DNA of 9,276 bases from an uncultured Bacteroidales bacterium. GTDB lineage: Bacteria > Bacteroidota > Bacteroidia > Bacteroidales > P3. The translations under genes and the position numbers were made by a program. Positions 1-7,443 of this stretch are shown here, in pieces (the first letter of the stretch is position 1; the number at the start of each line of letters is the position of its first letter). The stretch spans positions 1-9,276 of the forward strand of contig CAMNIH010000066.1 in the NCBI GenBank assembly GCA_946540365.1. The letters run 5' to 3'. The notes under the pieces are model-generated. The model searched no databases and had not been told where the DNA came from. It saw nothing but the letters and a program-made list of their open reading frames with translations.

Positions 1-140
1 CGGTGGAGGAGGTCTACGAGCCCTACCTCATCCAGGAGGGCTACCTGATGCGCACGCCCCGTGGCCGCGAGGCCACCATGCTGGCCTACCAGCACCTGGG
101 CAAGCTGAAAACCAACGGCAACCAGCAGGAACTGTTCTGA
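1..140 (+). CDS. ruvB: RuvB, Holliday junction branch-migration helicase (C-terminal end only)
   Basis: Only the last 45 residues are present; the first full codon begins at position 3 and the TGA stop is at 138-140. RuvB is the hexameric ATPase motor that, with RuvA, drives branch migration of Holliday junctions in recombination and repair. The visible part matches the conserved C-terminal winged-helix end of RuvB, with the run [19 protein letters not shown] followed by a LAYQHLG-type ending. The PRGR segment belongs to the DNA-binding winged helix. The last residues ([10 protein letters not shown]) are a variable tail. The next gene starts about 110 bp downstream from its own promoter, so ruvB is probably not in an operon with it. 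No convincing terminator is seen after the stop. Identification is firm although the ATPase domain lies outside the window. Confidence 0.93.
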   Translation, partial: VEEVYEPYLIQEGYLMRTPRGREATMLAYQHLGKLKTNGNQQELF

Positions 141-198
141 GCATGGTTGCTGTGGGGTATGTTAATGTTTAATAAAAATTGTCGCGAAGGGGTCAAAT

Positions 199-231
199 TT
201 TGTTCTAATTCGGATTTAAATTGTATTTTTG
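199..231 (+). promoter_or_regulatory. Bacteroidetes-type promoter for the transglutaminase-like operon
   Basis: A -33-like TTTG lies at 199-202 and a perfect -7 box TATTTTTG (consensus TAnnTTTG) at 224-231, with 21 bp between them. This fits the promoters used by the primary sigma factor of Bacteroidetes. Transcription would start near 238, leaving a very short leader before the ATG codons at 252 and 255. This also argues against the upstream in-frame start at 147, which lies upstream of the promoter. The region is A/T-rich, unlike the flanking coding DNA. Confidence 0.7.
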
Positions 232-251
232 CAGTTCAATATAGAAAAGAA

Positions 252-2267
252 ATGATGAGGAAATTAACTGTAATACTCATAGTAGCAGCGTTTTTGGGTG
301 GCAGCAGCATGGCCCAGGAGAACGTTGTGCGGGGTAAGTATGCCGGGATGAACACCGTGACGGTGTTTGATTCGACGGGTGTGTATATGGAAGAGTCGGG
401 ACTGAGTCATGTGCTTACGCACCGTCTGGTCCGGGCTGTGTCGTTTGCGGGTGCCCGGAGCCTGAGCACGGTCAAGATCGACTACGACCCGCTGTCGGCC
501 TATTGCGAGATCACGCATGTGCTGGTTCACCGCGTTGCCAACGGTCAGGTGGACACCCTGCTGTGGCCTGGCCGCGAGGGGAATGTGCCGGTGTACGATT
601 ATGTGGCTCCTGCCCGTATGATCTATTGGGGTGCCAGCCAGAAGATGGTGGAGGTGGGCCGCATCAATCCGGGTGACCAGCTCGAGGTGTGGACCTACAA
701 GAAGGGTTACACCTACGCCCTGCTGGCCGACGACCATCCCAGTCTCAACGGCACCTTTGCCGCTCTGCCCGAGGACGATACACGCTATGTGCCCCCGATG
801 AAAGGCCACTTCTACGATATTGTACCTTTCTGGAGCGACCAGCCGGTGCAGAAGAAAGTGTATCAGCTGAATATCTTGGACAGCAAGCAGCTGCGCTACC
901 AGGTCTATTTCCGTGGGATGCAGATGAACAGCCAGCTTGACATACGCCGTGAGGCCGCCGACGAGGAGGGACGCAGCCTCTACACCTTCACCAACAAGGA
1001 GGAGATCATGCCGCTGAAACGCGAGCCGCGTGCGGTGGCCGGCAACGATATTGGATGCAAGCTGCTTCTCTCCACCAGTCCCGATTGGCAGGCGAAGAGC
1101 CGCTGGTTCTATGGTGTCAACGAGGACTATGGCTCGTTTGTCCCCACGCCCGAAATGCAGCAGAAGGTCAACGAGTTGCTTGTCGGTGCCACGGACGAGA
1201 TGGACAGCATCGCCCGTTTGACCCACTGGGTGGCCGACAATATCCGCTATGCCGGTATCTCGATGGGCGAGGGTGAGGGCTTCACCCTGCACAACCAGGA
1301 GATGAACTTCACCGACCGCTGTGGTGTGTGCAAAGACAAGGCTTCGACGCTGATCGGCATGCTGCGGGCTGCGGGCTTCAAAGCCTATGCCGCCATGACC
1401 ATGGCCGGCGAACGGATCGACCGCATCCCGGCCGACCAGTTCAACCACTCGGTGTGTGCCGTGCAGCTGCGCAACGGCAAGTTCGAGATGCTGGATCCCA
1501 CCTGGGTGCCCAATGTGCGTGAGCTGTGGAGCAGTGCCGAACAGCAGCAGGGCTACCTGATAGGCACCGCCGAGGGATGCGACCTGATGGAGACGCCCAT
1601 CTCGGCTCCGGAGAACCACTATGTGCGCATCATCGGACAAAGCCGTATCGATGCCGAGGGCACGCTGACGGGTACCATCTCCATCACCGCCGAAGGACAG
1701 AGTGATGCCGCCGTGCGCGGTGTCTTCAACGCCCGCCAGAGCGAGTGGCGCCGCAATCTGGAGCTGGAACTGCTCCGCATTGCCCCCAATGCCCAGATCA
1801 ACGACATCCAATACACCGATCCCGACCGCTATTTAGAGCAGCCGGTGAAGATCACCTACAGTTATGTCATACCGAATTATGCCACTGTCACCAAGGATGT
1901 TATCGAGTTTATTCCCCTCACGGCGCGCAACTTCTATCAGCGTGCCATGAGTCACTTGAATTTCGACCTGAGCATGCTCCAGCGTCAGCAGCCGTTCGCC
2001 GACCGCTGCTCGCGACTGGTGGATATCCGCGAGACGATCGAGCTGCCCTTCGCCCCCACGCAACTGCACTATCCGATGGTGGATGGCGTGGCCAATCCGG
2101 CCGCATCGTTCGGATGCGGATTCCAGATGGACAACAATAAGCTCTCGTTCGGCGAACAGGCCGTGTTCGGCAAGCGCGTCTACGATGCCGAGGATTGGCC
2201 TGCATTCCGCGCCAGTGCCATGGGACAGAAGACCGTGTCGCAAACCCCTGTGATTTTGACTAAGTAA
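252..2267 (+). CDS. Exported DUF3857/transglutaminase-like protein with intact Cys-His-Asp triad
   Basis: This is a 671-aa protein. The start is set at 252 (255 is equally possible, since two ATGs are adjacent) because it gives a typical signal peptide, residues 1-22, ending SSMAQ; an in-frame start at 147 would precede the promoter. The order appears to be signal peptide, a DUF3857-like beta-rich region (about 45-230), a transglutaminase-like core (about 300-420) and a C-terminal beta-rich region. The core carries the expected triad: Cys360 in RCGVCKDKA, His399 in QFNHSVCAV and Asp415 in EMLDPTW. Proteins of this family in Bacteroidetes are exported to the periplasm or cell surface, and their substrates are mostly unknown. 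Papain-fold members may act as proteases or peptide amidases rather than cross-linkers. The next gene begins 17 bp after the stop and is a paralogue, so the two are probably co-transcribed. The fold assignment is strong; the biochemical role is not known. Confidence 0.85.
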   Translation: MMRKLTVILIVAAFLGGSSMAQENVVRGKYAGMNTVTVFDSTGVYMEESGLSHVLTHRLVRAVSFAGARSLSTVKIDYDPLSAYCEITHVLVHRVANGQVDTLLWPGREGNVPVYDYVAPARMIYWGASQKMVEVGRINPGDQLEVWTYKKGYTYALLADDHPSLNGTFAALPEDDTRYVPPMKGHFYDIVPFWSDQPVQKKVYQLNILDSKQLRYQVYFRGMQMNSQLDIRREAADEEGRSLYTFTNKEEIMPLKREPRAVAGNDIGCKLLLSTSPDWQAKSRWFYGVNEDYGSFVPTPEMQQKVNELLVGATDEMDSIARLTHWVADNIRYAGISMGEGEGFTLHNQEMNFTDRCGVCKDKASTLIGMLRAAGFKAYAAMTMAGERIDRIPADQFNHSVCAVQLRNGKFEMLDPTWVPNVRELWSSAEQQQGYLIGTAEGCDLMETPISAPENHYVRIIGQSRIDAEGTLTGTISITAEGQSDAAVRGVFNARQSEWRRNLELELLRIAPNAQINDIQYTDPDRYLEQPVKITYSYVIPNYATVTKDVIEFIPLTARNFYQRAMSHLNFDLSMLQRQQPFADRCSRLVDIRETIELPFAPTQLHYPMVDGVANPAASFGCGFQMDNNKLSFGEQAVFGKRVYDAEDWPAFRASAMGQKTVSQTPVILTK

Positions 2268-2284
2268 TAATTGGAAGACAAGTG

Positions 2285-3757
2285 ATGAAAAAGATATCTC
2301 TTATACTTGCGGCCTTACTGCTCGGCAGTGCCGCCTATGCCCAGAGCCCCGATGCGGTATACAAGTTGCTGTGTCAGGAGTGGAAGGTTAATGCCGATGG
2401 CACCAGCGACTACCATTACCGTCACGAGGTGCAGATCCTGCGCAACCGCGCCCTGACGGCCTATGCCGACAAGGGCGAGACCTTTGTGGTGTACAATCCT
2501 GACCTGGAGGATCTCACGGTCAACGAGGTCTACACCATCCGCCCCGACGGCAGTCGGGTGGAGATGCCCCAGAACGCTTTTGTCTATCAGCTGCCGTCGC
2601 AGTGTACCGACTGTGGCCGCTTCAACCATATTCGGGAGTTGGCGATGGTCCACACCGGCATGGAAATAGGCTGCACGGTGGTGGTCGACTACACCATCCA
2701 TCGGCGTTACAGCCTGATCAACCAGACCCTCAATCTGGTCCGAGAGTGTCCGGTCGAGCGGTACGAGGTGAAGGTCACGGTACCTGATAATCAGGAGCTC
2801 AATGTGCTGTTGAGCAATCCCGAGGTGCTGACTGTCAAGCCCGATGTGGAGCAGGATGCCCACAGCCTCAGCCTCAAGATGCTGAATGTGCCACAGCGTT
2901 TTGTCGACAGCTACCTGCCGGCCGACGAGCTGCTCTATCCGATGATCCATTTCTATAATGGTGTGCCCGAGTTCACTCCGGCCTTTGACAACCAGCCCTG
3001 CAAGAGTGCTCGCAAGATCGTCGCCCAGTTGATCGACAGCAACGACCCGCGCACCAATATCCTGGCCATCCGCGACTATGTGGTGGACTATATCCACCTC
3101 AACGATATAGATCCGGCCCATCTGGGTTACACCCATGCGACAGCCGACGAGGTGTGGCAGTCGGGATGTGGCACGGCTACCGACAAGGCTGTCCTTCTGT
3201 CATCCCTGTTGAACGACGAGGGCTACCAGGCCCGCGTGGTAGGAGAGAACAGCGACGAGGTGGGTGTGGTGATCGACACCTTGGAGTACCGCCTGAGCGT
3301 CAGAAACAAGGCCCCCATGACCCTCTATGGCGAGGCCCGCGACGAGGTGAAGGCTGTGACCGTCGAGGAGACCGTGGATGCTGTGTTGGATACGCTGGTC
3401 GAAGGGTTCTACCGTCTGACGTTTGGCGCCGTCAAGGGCAGTCCGGCGGTGCGTGCCTCGCGGTTGGCGCATGTGCGTATCGCCCCCCTGCAGTCGTCGG
3501 CATGCAACATCAAGAGCGACGTTACCTACCGTCTGCCGAAAGGGGTGAAGAAAGTGGGCGACAATATCGACCGCTGTCTGGCCTACGAAGGTGTGGGCAG
3601 CGTGTCGGTCAGTGTAAAGCAGAGCGGCAGCAAGCTCCGTGTGGTGCGCAGCCTCACGCTGGACCAGAGTGTGGTGCCTGTCAGCGACTACGCCCGTTAC
3701 CGTGAACTCCTGACCCTCTGGCAGGGGGTGGAAAGCGTGACGCTGAAGTCGAAATAA
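2285..3757 (+). CDS. Exported DUF3857-family paralogue with a degenerate transglutaminase-like site
   Basis: This is a 490-aa protein. ATG at 2285 is preferred over the GTG at 2282; the signal peptide is residues 1-20, ending AAYAQ. A DUF3857-like region covers about residues 25-190 and a transglutaminase-like segment about 255-330. Aligned on the shared DKA, the upstream protein reads CGVCKDKA and this one CGTATDKA, so the nucleophile position is Ala298. The outer Cys (Cys295) is kept. No His follows in the core; the first is His396, in an unrelated stretch. The protein is shorter than its neighbour and its last 160 residues do not obviously match the neighbour's C-terminal region. It is therefore probably a non-catalytic binding or scaffolding partner that arose by duplication and divergence, which is inference. 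The reading frame is intact, with a normal signal peptide and codon use, so it is not a pseudogene. Confidence 0.8.
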   Translation: MKKISLILAALLLGSAAYAQSPDAVYKLLCQEWKVNADGTSDYHYRHEVQILRNRALTAYADKGETFVVYNPDLEDLTVNEVYTIRPDGSRVEMPQNAFVYQLPSQCTDCGRFNHIRELAMVHTGMEIGCTVVVDYTIHRRYSLINQTLNLVRECPVERYEVKVTVPDNQELNVLLSNPEVLTVKPDVEQDAHSLSLKMLNVPQRFVDSYLPADELLYPMIHFYNGVPEFTPAFDNQPCKSARKIVAQLIDSNDPRTNILAIRDYVVDYIHLNDIDPAHLGYTHATADEVWQSGCGTATDKAVLLSSLLNDEGYQARVVGENSDEVGVVIDTLEYRLSVRNKAPMTLYGEARDEVKAVTVEETVDAVLDTLVEGFYRLTFGAVKGSPAVRASRLAHVRIAPLQSSACNIKSDVTYRLPKGVKKVGDNIDRCLAYEGVGSVSVSVKQSGSKLRVVRSLTLDQSVVPVSDYARYRELLTLWQGVESVTLKSK

Positions 3758-3811
3758 AAATGCAATAAAACCTCCTTAAATTGTACAAAAACAAATAAAC
3801 AATAAAAGATA

Positions 3812-5320
3812 ATGAAACGTATTGTAACAACATTCCTGATGGCCGTCGCCCTGATGGCCCCGACGATGACCCAGGCAGATAACATGACTGCCGACCAGGC
3901 ACGCGAAGCTGCGGCGTATTATATGCGCTGCAATACAACGCTGTCGCGTTTGACCGCCGACCAGTTGACCCTGTCGCGCCAGTGGAACAACGATGAGCTC
4001 GGTGTGCCGTCGATGTACCTTTTCACCACTACGCAGAACGCGTGGATCATTATGGCAGCCAGCACTGTTGCCCATCCTATTGTGGGTTTCTCGGACGAGA
4101 GCGATATCGACGCCGACAACCTTCCCGTCCAGCTCGAGGGCTTTTTGGCACAACACAACGAGTGGATATGCTACGTCCAGAACGAGGATGCTACCAGATC
4201 GTTGACGGACAGCCCGATGTGGACCAAAATTGTCAATCAGAAGTTGACGGTCAACACCAAGGCGTCTGAAATCCTGCTTTCCACCAGATGGGATCAAGGC
4301 GATGAGGATGGCACTTCCTACAATATGTATTCGCCGCAGATATTGGGTGAATATTGCTACACGGGATGTGTGGCCACGGCTTTGGCCCAGATTTGCAAGT
4401 ACTATGAGTTCCCGAAACATCCTGTCGGCTACAAGTCCTATACGTGGTACTATACCGAGAACGGTAGCAATAAATCGAAGTTTATCCGTCTCAATTATGC
4501 CGATTCCGCGTCGCTTGATTACAGTTTGATGAAGAATAAAATATCGGCGGCTACACCGCTGGAGAGTCGTCGTGAGATTTCCCGCCTGAACTACTATGTC
4601 GGAGTGGCTGTTGAAATGCAGTTTGGCACTTATTACAACGGTGGCGGCAGTGGCACTACGTCAAACCTCGTGGCAGACAATATGTCTCGGTTCTTCAAGT
4701 ATCAGACAGGTACTTATGTCCTGCGTCACTCGGTCAGTGATGTCAATTTCCTTAACAGTGTGAAGAGCGAGTTGGATAAGAACCGTCCGCTGTATATGAG
4801 TGGCTCCAGTTCGATCGACGACGGCGGCCGTGATGCTGCAGGCCATGCGTGGGTTTGCGATGGCTACAAGGTCAATGAAGGCGATACGACTTACCATATG
4901 AACTGGGGTTGGAATGGCAGCGGCAATGGCTTCTTCGATCTCGGTGCTAATAATATGTATATTAGGGGACAAAATCTTAATTTCAATGGAGAGCGTGACG
5001 GCGTCTTTCAGACAATCATTACGGGTATGATCCCGCCGCGCGACAGCACCGACCGCGATGTCTTCGTCGGAATTGCCGATGTCGAGGACAACACCACTCT
5101 CGGCAGTGCCTACCCCAATCCTGCTACGCTCAATGTCGTGTTGCCGTACAGCAGCGAGCGTGCTGCCGATCTGATGGTCTACAGTGTCGACGGCCGTCTG
5201 GTACACAGCGAGCGTGTCCAGGCCGGTACGGGCGAGGTGACCCTTGGCGTCAGCGGTATGCCTGCGGGCATCTATATCTACCGCATGGGGAGTGCCCACG
5301 GTAAGTTCGTGGTTCGTTGA
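3812..5320 (+). CDS. Secreted C10-family (streptopain-like) cysteine protease with T9SS sorting domain
   Basis: This is a 502-aa protein. A signal peptide of about 23 residues is followed by a propeptide-like region (about 25-150) with the ADQAREAAAYYM helix typical of the Spi-like prodomain of C10 peptidases. The catalytic domain contains Cys186 in CYTGCVATALAQI and His345 in GHAWVCDGY, followed by the diagnostic HMNWGWNGSGNGFFDL. The last 75 or so residues, starting AYPNPATLNVVLPY at 433 and ending in a short basic tail, form a type A C-terminal signal for type IX secretion, which is normally cleaved while the protein is attached to the surface or released. C10 enzymes of Bacteroidetes and streptococci are papain-like endopeptidases made as zymogens. 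The gene follows the degenerate transglutaminase-like gene by 54 bp without a terminator, so it may share the operon. The middle of the gene (about 4300-4700) looks less GC-rich than its neighbours. Family assignment is firm; substrates are unknown. Confidence 0.92.
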   Translation: MKRIVTTFLMAVALMAPTMTQADNMTADQAREAAAYYMRCNTTLSRLTADQLTLSRQWNNDELGVPSMYLFTTTQNAWIIMAASTVAHPIVGFSDESDIDADNLPVQLEGFLAQHNEWICYVQNEDATRSLTDSPMWTKIVNQKLTVNTKASEILLSTRWDQGDEDGTSYNMYSPQILGEYCYTGCVATALAQICKYYEFPKHPVGYKSYTWYYTENGSNKSKFIRLNYADSASLDYSLMKNKISAATPLESRREISRLNYYVGVAVEMQFGTYYNGGGSGTTSNLVADNMSRFFKYQTGTYVLRHSVSDVNFLNSVKSELDKNRPLYMSGSSSIDDGGRDAAGHAWVCDGYKVNEGDTTYHMNWGWNGSGNGFFDLGANNMYIRGQNLNFNGERDGVFQTIITGMIPPRDSTDRDVFVGIADVEDNTTLGSAYPNPATLNVVLPYSSERAADLMVYSVDGRLVHSERVQAGTGEVTLGVSGMPAGIYIYRMGSAHGKFVVR

Positions 5321-5341
5321 TCGACACGAAGTGTTATGTGA

Positions 5342-5383
5342 AGCGCCGGTCGCAGGCATGCCTGCGACCGGCGCTCGTTTTTT
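5342..5383 (+). terminator. Rho-independent terminator built on a 34-bp perfect palindrome
   Basis: Positions 5342-5358 (AGCGCCGGTCGCAGGCA) are exactly complementary to 5359-5375, so the palindrome has no unpaired centre. It is followed by CG and a run of six T at 5378-5383. In RNA the innermost bases would form the loop. It lies 21 bp after the stop of the C10 protease gene and should end that transcript. On the other strand the hairpin is not followed by a T-run, so it is a weaker candidate for ending the kinase transcript. Confidence 0.88.
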
Positions 5384-6611
5384 ATGCGGGGAAGCTCACG
5401 CTGAAGGTGCTTCCTGCGCCAGGTTCGCTCTCCAGCGCAATCGTGGCGTTGTGCAGCTTGGCCACCTGGGCCACATAGCTCAGTCCGATGCCGAAGCCCT
5501 TCACGTTGTGTACATTGCCTGTCGACACCCTGTAGAATTTGTCGAAGACGTGCTTCTGGTCGGCTTTGGCGATGCCGATGCCGTGGTCTTGGACGCTGAT
5601 CACGAAGCGGTTGCCTTCGCGCCGTGTGCCGACCACAATGTGGGGCGACGACGGCGAGTATTTGATGCCGTTGTCGACGAGGTTGTAGATCATGTTGGTG
5701 ATGTGCAGTTCGTCGGCCACCAGTGTCGGCGGTTCGGCCGTCAGGTTCGTCTCCAGCAGCCCGTTACGGTTCGAAAGGGTCAGCGTGAAGCTCTTGGCCA
5801 CCTTGTCGACGATGTTGTTGATGTTGATCTCCGAGCGTTTGATGCTGAAGTTGGGGTTGGCCATCTTCGAGCTTTGCAGTATGGTTTCCACCAGGATGCG
5901 CATGCGCTGGTTCTCGTCGGCGATGATACCCACAAAGTTGCTTCGCGAGGCTTCGTCCTGGGCGATGCCGTTGTCCTGCAGCATCTCGCAGGCCAGCGAG
6001 ATGGTCGAGATCGGTGTCTTGATCTCGTGCGTCATATTGCTGATAAACTCATTCTTCATCTGGTCCAGTCGGTGCTGGTTGGCGATGGTGCGTATCGAGA
6101 TGAGGAAGAGCGTCGCCAGCACAAGCAGCAGGAAGAGACTCATGTAGAGGTACATCCTGCTGTCGACATGTGGCAGCAACGTGCCCGGGAAGGCAAGAAT
6201 GATGAAAAACTGGTTCGATGAGACGACGCCAATGGGCTGGAAACTATATCGGTAGGGCGATTCTTCCAGCAGGTTCTCGTGCTTTGGATCCGAGGTGTAG
6301 AGGAACGACCGTTGCGATCCGTCGTATATTCCCACCACGGGATGCCGGTCGATGCCGGTCAGGATCAACTCCTCGGCAATCAGAGAGTCCAGCTCCTGGT
6401 AGTTGAACGCCGCTGCGGGGTGGGTGTCGGTCTGGAACACCTCGCTGTTCAGTTGTGACACCACTTCGTCCATGGCACTCGACACGCTGACGTTGAACAT
6501 GTTGTCGCTGATGGAGAAGGTGCGCTGGGTCTGTACCAGCTGGATGACAACCAAACTGGCTGCCGCTATGGTGAAAAGTGTGATGAAGATGACTCTAAAC
6601 CAACGTTTCAT
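5382..6611 (-). CDS. Membrane sensor histidine kinase, no adjacent response regulator
   Basis: This is a 409-aa protein. The start at 6611 (MKRWFRV) puts the first membrane helix (about 5-26) at the N-terminus; an in-frame start at 6680 would add a non-hydrophobic A/T-derived leader. A periplasmic sensor region of about 120 residues (30-150) follows, then a second helix (about 154-173). The HisKA dimerisation domain has the phospho-acceptor His195 in MTHEIKTP. The ATPase domain shows the N box (IYNLVDNGIKYS, 308-319), G1 (DHGIGIAK, 342-349), the F box (FDKFYRV) and G2 (GFGIGLSYV, 372-380). All key boxes are intact, so it should autophosphorylate. No HAMP or PAS domain is obvious. Its architecture resembles RprX-type kinases of Bacteroides, but the usual downstream regulator is absent: the next gene is convergent. 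The partner must be encoded elsewhere. The stimulus is unknown. Confidence 0.9.
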   Translation of the reverse strand: MKRWFRVIFITLFTIAAASLVVIQLVQTQRTFSISDNMFNVSVSSAMDEVVSQLNSEVFQTDTHPAAAFNYQELDSLIAEELILTGIDRHPVVGIYDGSQRSFLYTSDPKHENLLEESPYRYSFQPIGVVSSNQFFIILAFPGTLLPHVDSRMYLYMSLFLLLVLATLFLISIRTIANQHRLDQMKNEFISNMTHEIKTPISTISLACEMLQDNGIAQDEASRSNFVGIIADENQRMRILVETILQSSKMANPNFSIKRSEININNIVDKVAKSFTLTLSNRNGLLETNLTAEPPTLVADELHITNMIYNLVDNGIKYSPSSPHIVVGTRREGNRFVISVQDHGIGIAKADQKHVFDKFYRVSTGNVHNVKGFGIGLSYVAQVAKLHNATIALESEPGAGSTFSVSFPA

Positions 6612-6738
6612 AGTATTGTTTTGTTCTTGTAATTTGTTATCATAACGATTGTTAAAAAAAAATATTATATCGCACTCCATGAATCAGTGGAAAAAGTCGT
6701 ATCTTTGCAATGCGAAATGTCACAAAAATCGTCAGTTT
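6612..6738. promoter_or_regulatory. Divergent intergenic region between kinase and mtnN, with a -7 box for mtnN
   Basis: This 127-bp A/T-rich gap separates the divergent kinase and mtnN genes. A perfect Bacteroidetes -7 box TATCTTTG lies at 6700-6707 on the + strand, which would start mtnN transcription around 6714 and so supports the ATG at 6739. No clear TTTG is visible at the -33 spacing. A run of nine A lies at 6654-6662. On the - strand I see only imperfect -7 candidates within this run and its flank, so the kinase promoter is not assigned. Confidence 0.6.
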
Positions 6739-7413
6739 ATGAAGATAGGAGTCATAATAGCCATGAATATTGAATACCGCCAGATGCGTGATGCTATCGG
6801 CGGTGATATAGGCCGTCTTGGCAACAACGATATCGTGCTCTGGCAGTGCGGTGTGGGCAAGGTCAATGCGGCCGTCGGCACGATGCAGCTGATCCAGCAG
6901 CACCATCCCGATGCCATCATAAGTACCGGCCTGGCCGGCGGCATCGACCCGCAGATGCGGTTGATGGATGTCTTCGTCGCCACGCAGTGCGTCTACCATG
7001 ATGTGGATTGTGGCGGCATCAGCCAGGACGGTCCCTGTGTGCTGGGTCAGGTGCAAGGTCTGCCGGCCCGTTACGACGCCGATGCGCGGCTGCTGGATCA
7101 CGCCATGGAGGTGCCTCTTGGGCAGGACGAGCGTCGCGTCAGCGGCCTCATCTGCACCGGCGATCAGTTCATCACCGACCGCGAGCGGCAGAATGTCATC
7201 AAACGCCACTTCCCCGACGGTCTGGCATGCGACATGGAGAGTGCCGCCATCGCCCAGACGTGCTACCTGACGAAGGTGCCTTTCCTCAGCCTGCGTGTCA
7301 TCAGCGACACCCCCGGTCGCACCGACGACCACCAGCAGCAGTGGAGCGACTTCCTGGGGTCGATGTGCGACCGCTCGTTCCGTTTTGTCAAGCAATTCCT
7401 CGAATCCATTTAA
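6739..7413 (+). CDS. mtnN: 5'-methylthioadenosine/S-adenosylhomocysteine nucleosidase
   Basis: This 224-aa protein matches the usual size of about 230 residues. It hydrolyses the glycosidic bond of S-adenosylhomocysteine and methylthioadenosine in the cytoplasm, releasing adenine. ATG at 6739 (MKIGVIIAM) gives the canonical N-terminus and follows the -7 box; the in-frame start at 6649 lies upstream of that box. The nucleoside phosphorylase-like fold is marked by Glu12 (matching Glu12 of the E. coli enzyme), the STGLAGG phosphate-loop-like turn (62-68), Glu167 in CDMESAA (the ribose-binding Glu174 in E. coli) and Asp190 in RVISD (the catalytic Asp197 in E. coli). luxS begins 30 bp downstream on the same strand and uses the product S-ribosylhomocysteine, which supports the assignment strongly. 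The gene is also known as pfs. Confidence 0.93.
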   Translation: MKIGVIIAMNIEYRQMRDAIGGDIGRLGNNDIVLWQCGVGKVNAAVGTMQLIQQHHPDAIISTGLAGGIDPQMRLMDVFVATQCVYHDVDCGGISQDGPCVLGQVQGLPARYDADARLLDHAMEVPLGQDERRVSGLICTGDQFITDRERQNVIKRHFPDGLACDMESAAIAQTCYLTKVPFLSLRVISDTPGRTDDHQQQWSDFLGSMCDRSFRFVKQFLESI

Positions 7414-7443
7414 CAGAATATCCAGAATCCCAAACCCATCCCT

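Noticed and set aside
118..150. Possible stem (GCAACCA/TGGTTGC) at the end of ruvB as a terminator
   Set aside because: The stem is 7 bp with a 19-base loop and is not followed directly by a T-run, so it is too weak to call.
147..251. N-terminal extension of the first transglutaminase-like protein from an upstream start
   Set aside because: The start would lie upstream of the -7 box at 224-231 and would bury the signal peptide 35 residues inside the protein.
264..1811. 515-codon open frame on the - strand opposite the first transglutaminase-like gene
   Set aside because: It is a mirror frame caused by GC-rich third codon positions. Its translation is His/Gly/Val-rich and low in complexity, with no domain, and the + strand gene has a signal peptide and catalytic motifs.
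3758..3811. Separate promoter for the C10 protease gene
   Set aside because: The gap is A/T-rich, but no TAnnTTTG box is present, only partial matches such as TAAATTGT.
5244..6221. 325-codon + strand open frame running from the protease end into the kinase
   Set aside because: It passes through the terminator palindrome and is antisense to conserved kinase boxes, so it is a shadow frame.
6341..6360. Perfect tandem 10-bp repeat (GATGCCGGTC twice) inside the kinase gene
   Set aside because: A 10-bp unit could in principle shift the frame by slippage, but with only two copies and an encoded sequence (TGIDRHPVV) that reads normally, chance is the simplest explanation.
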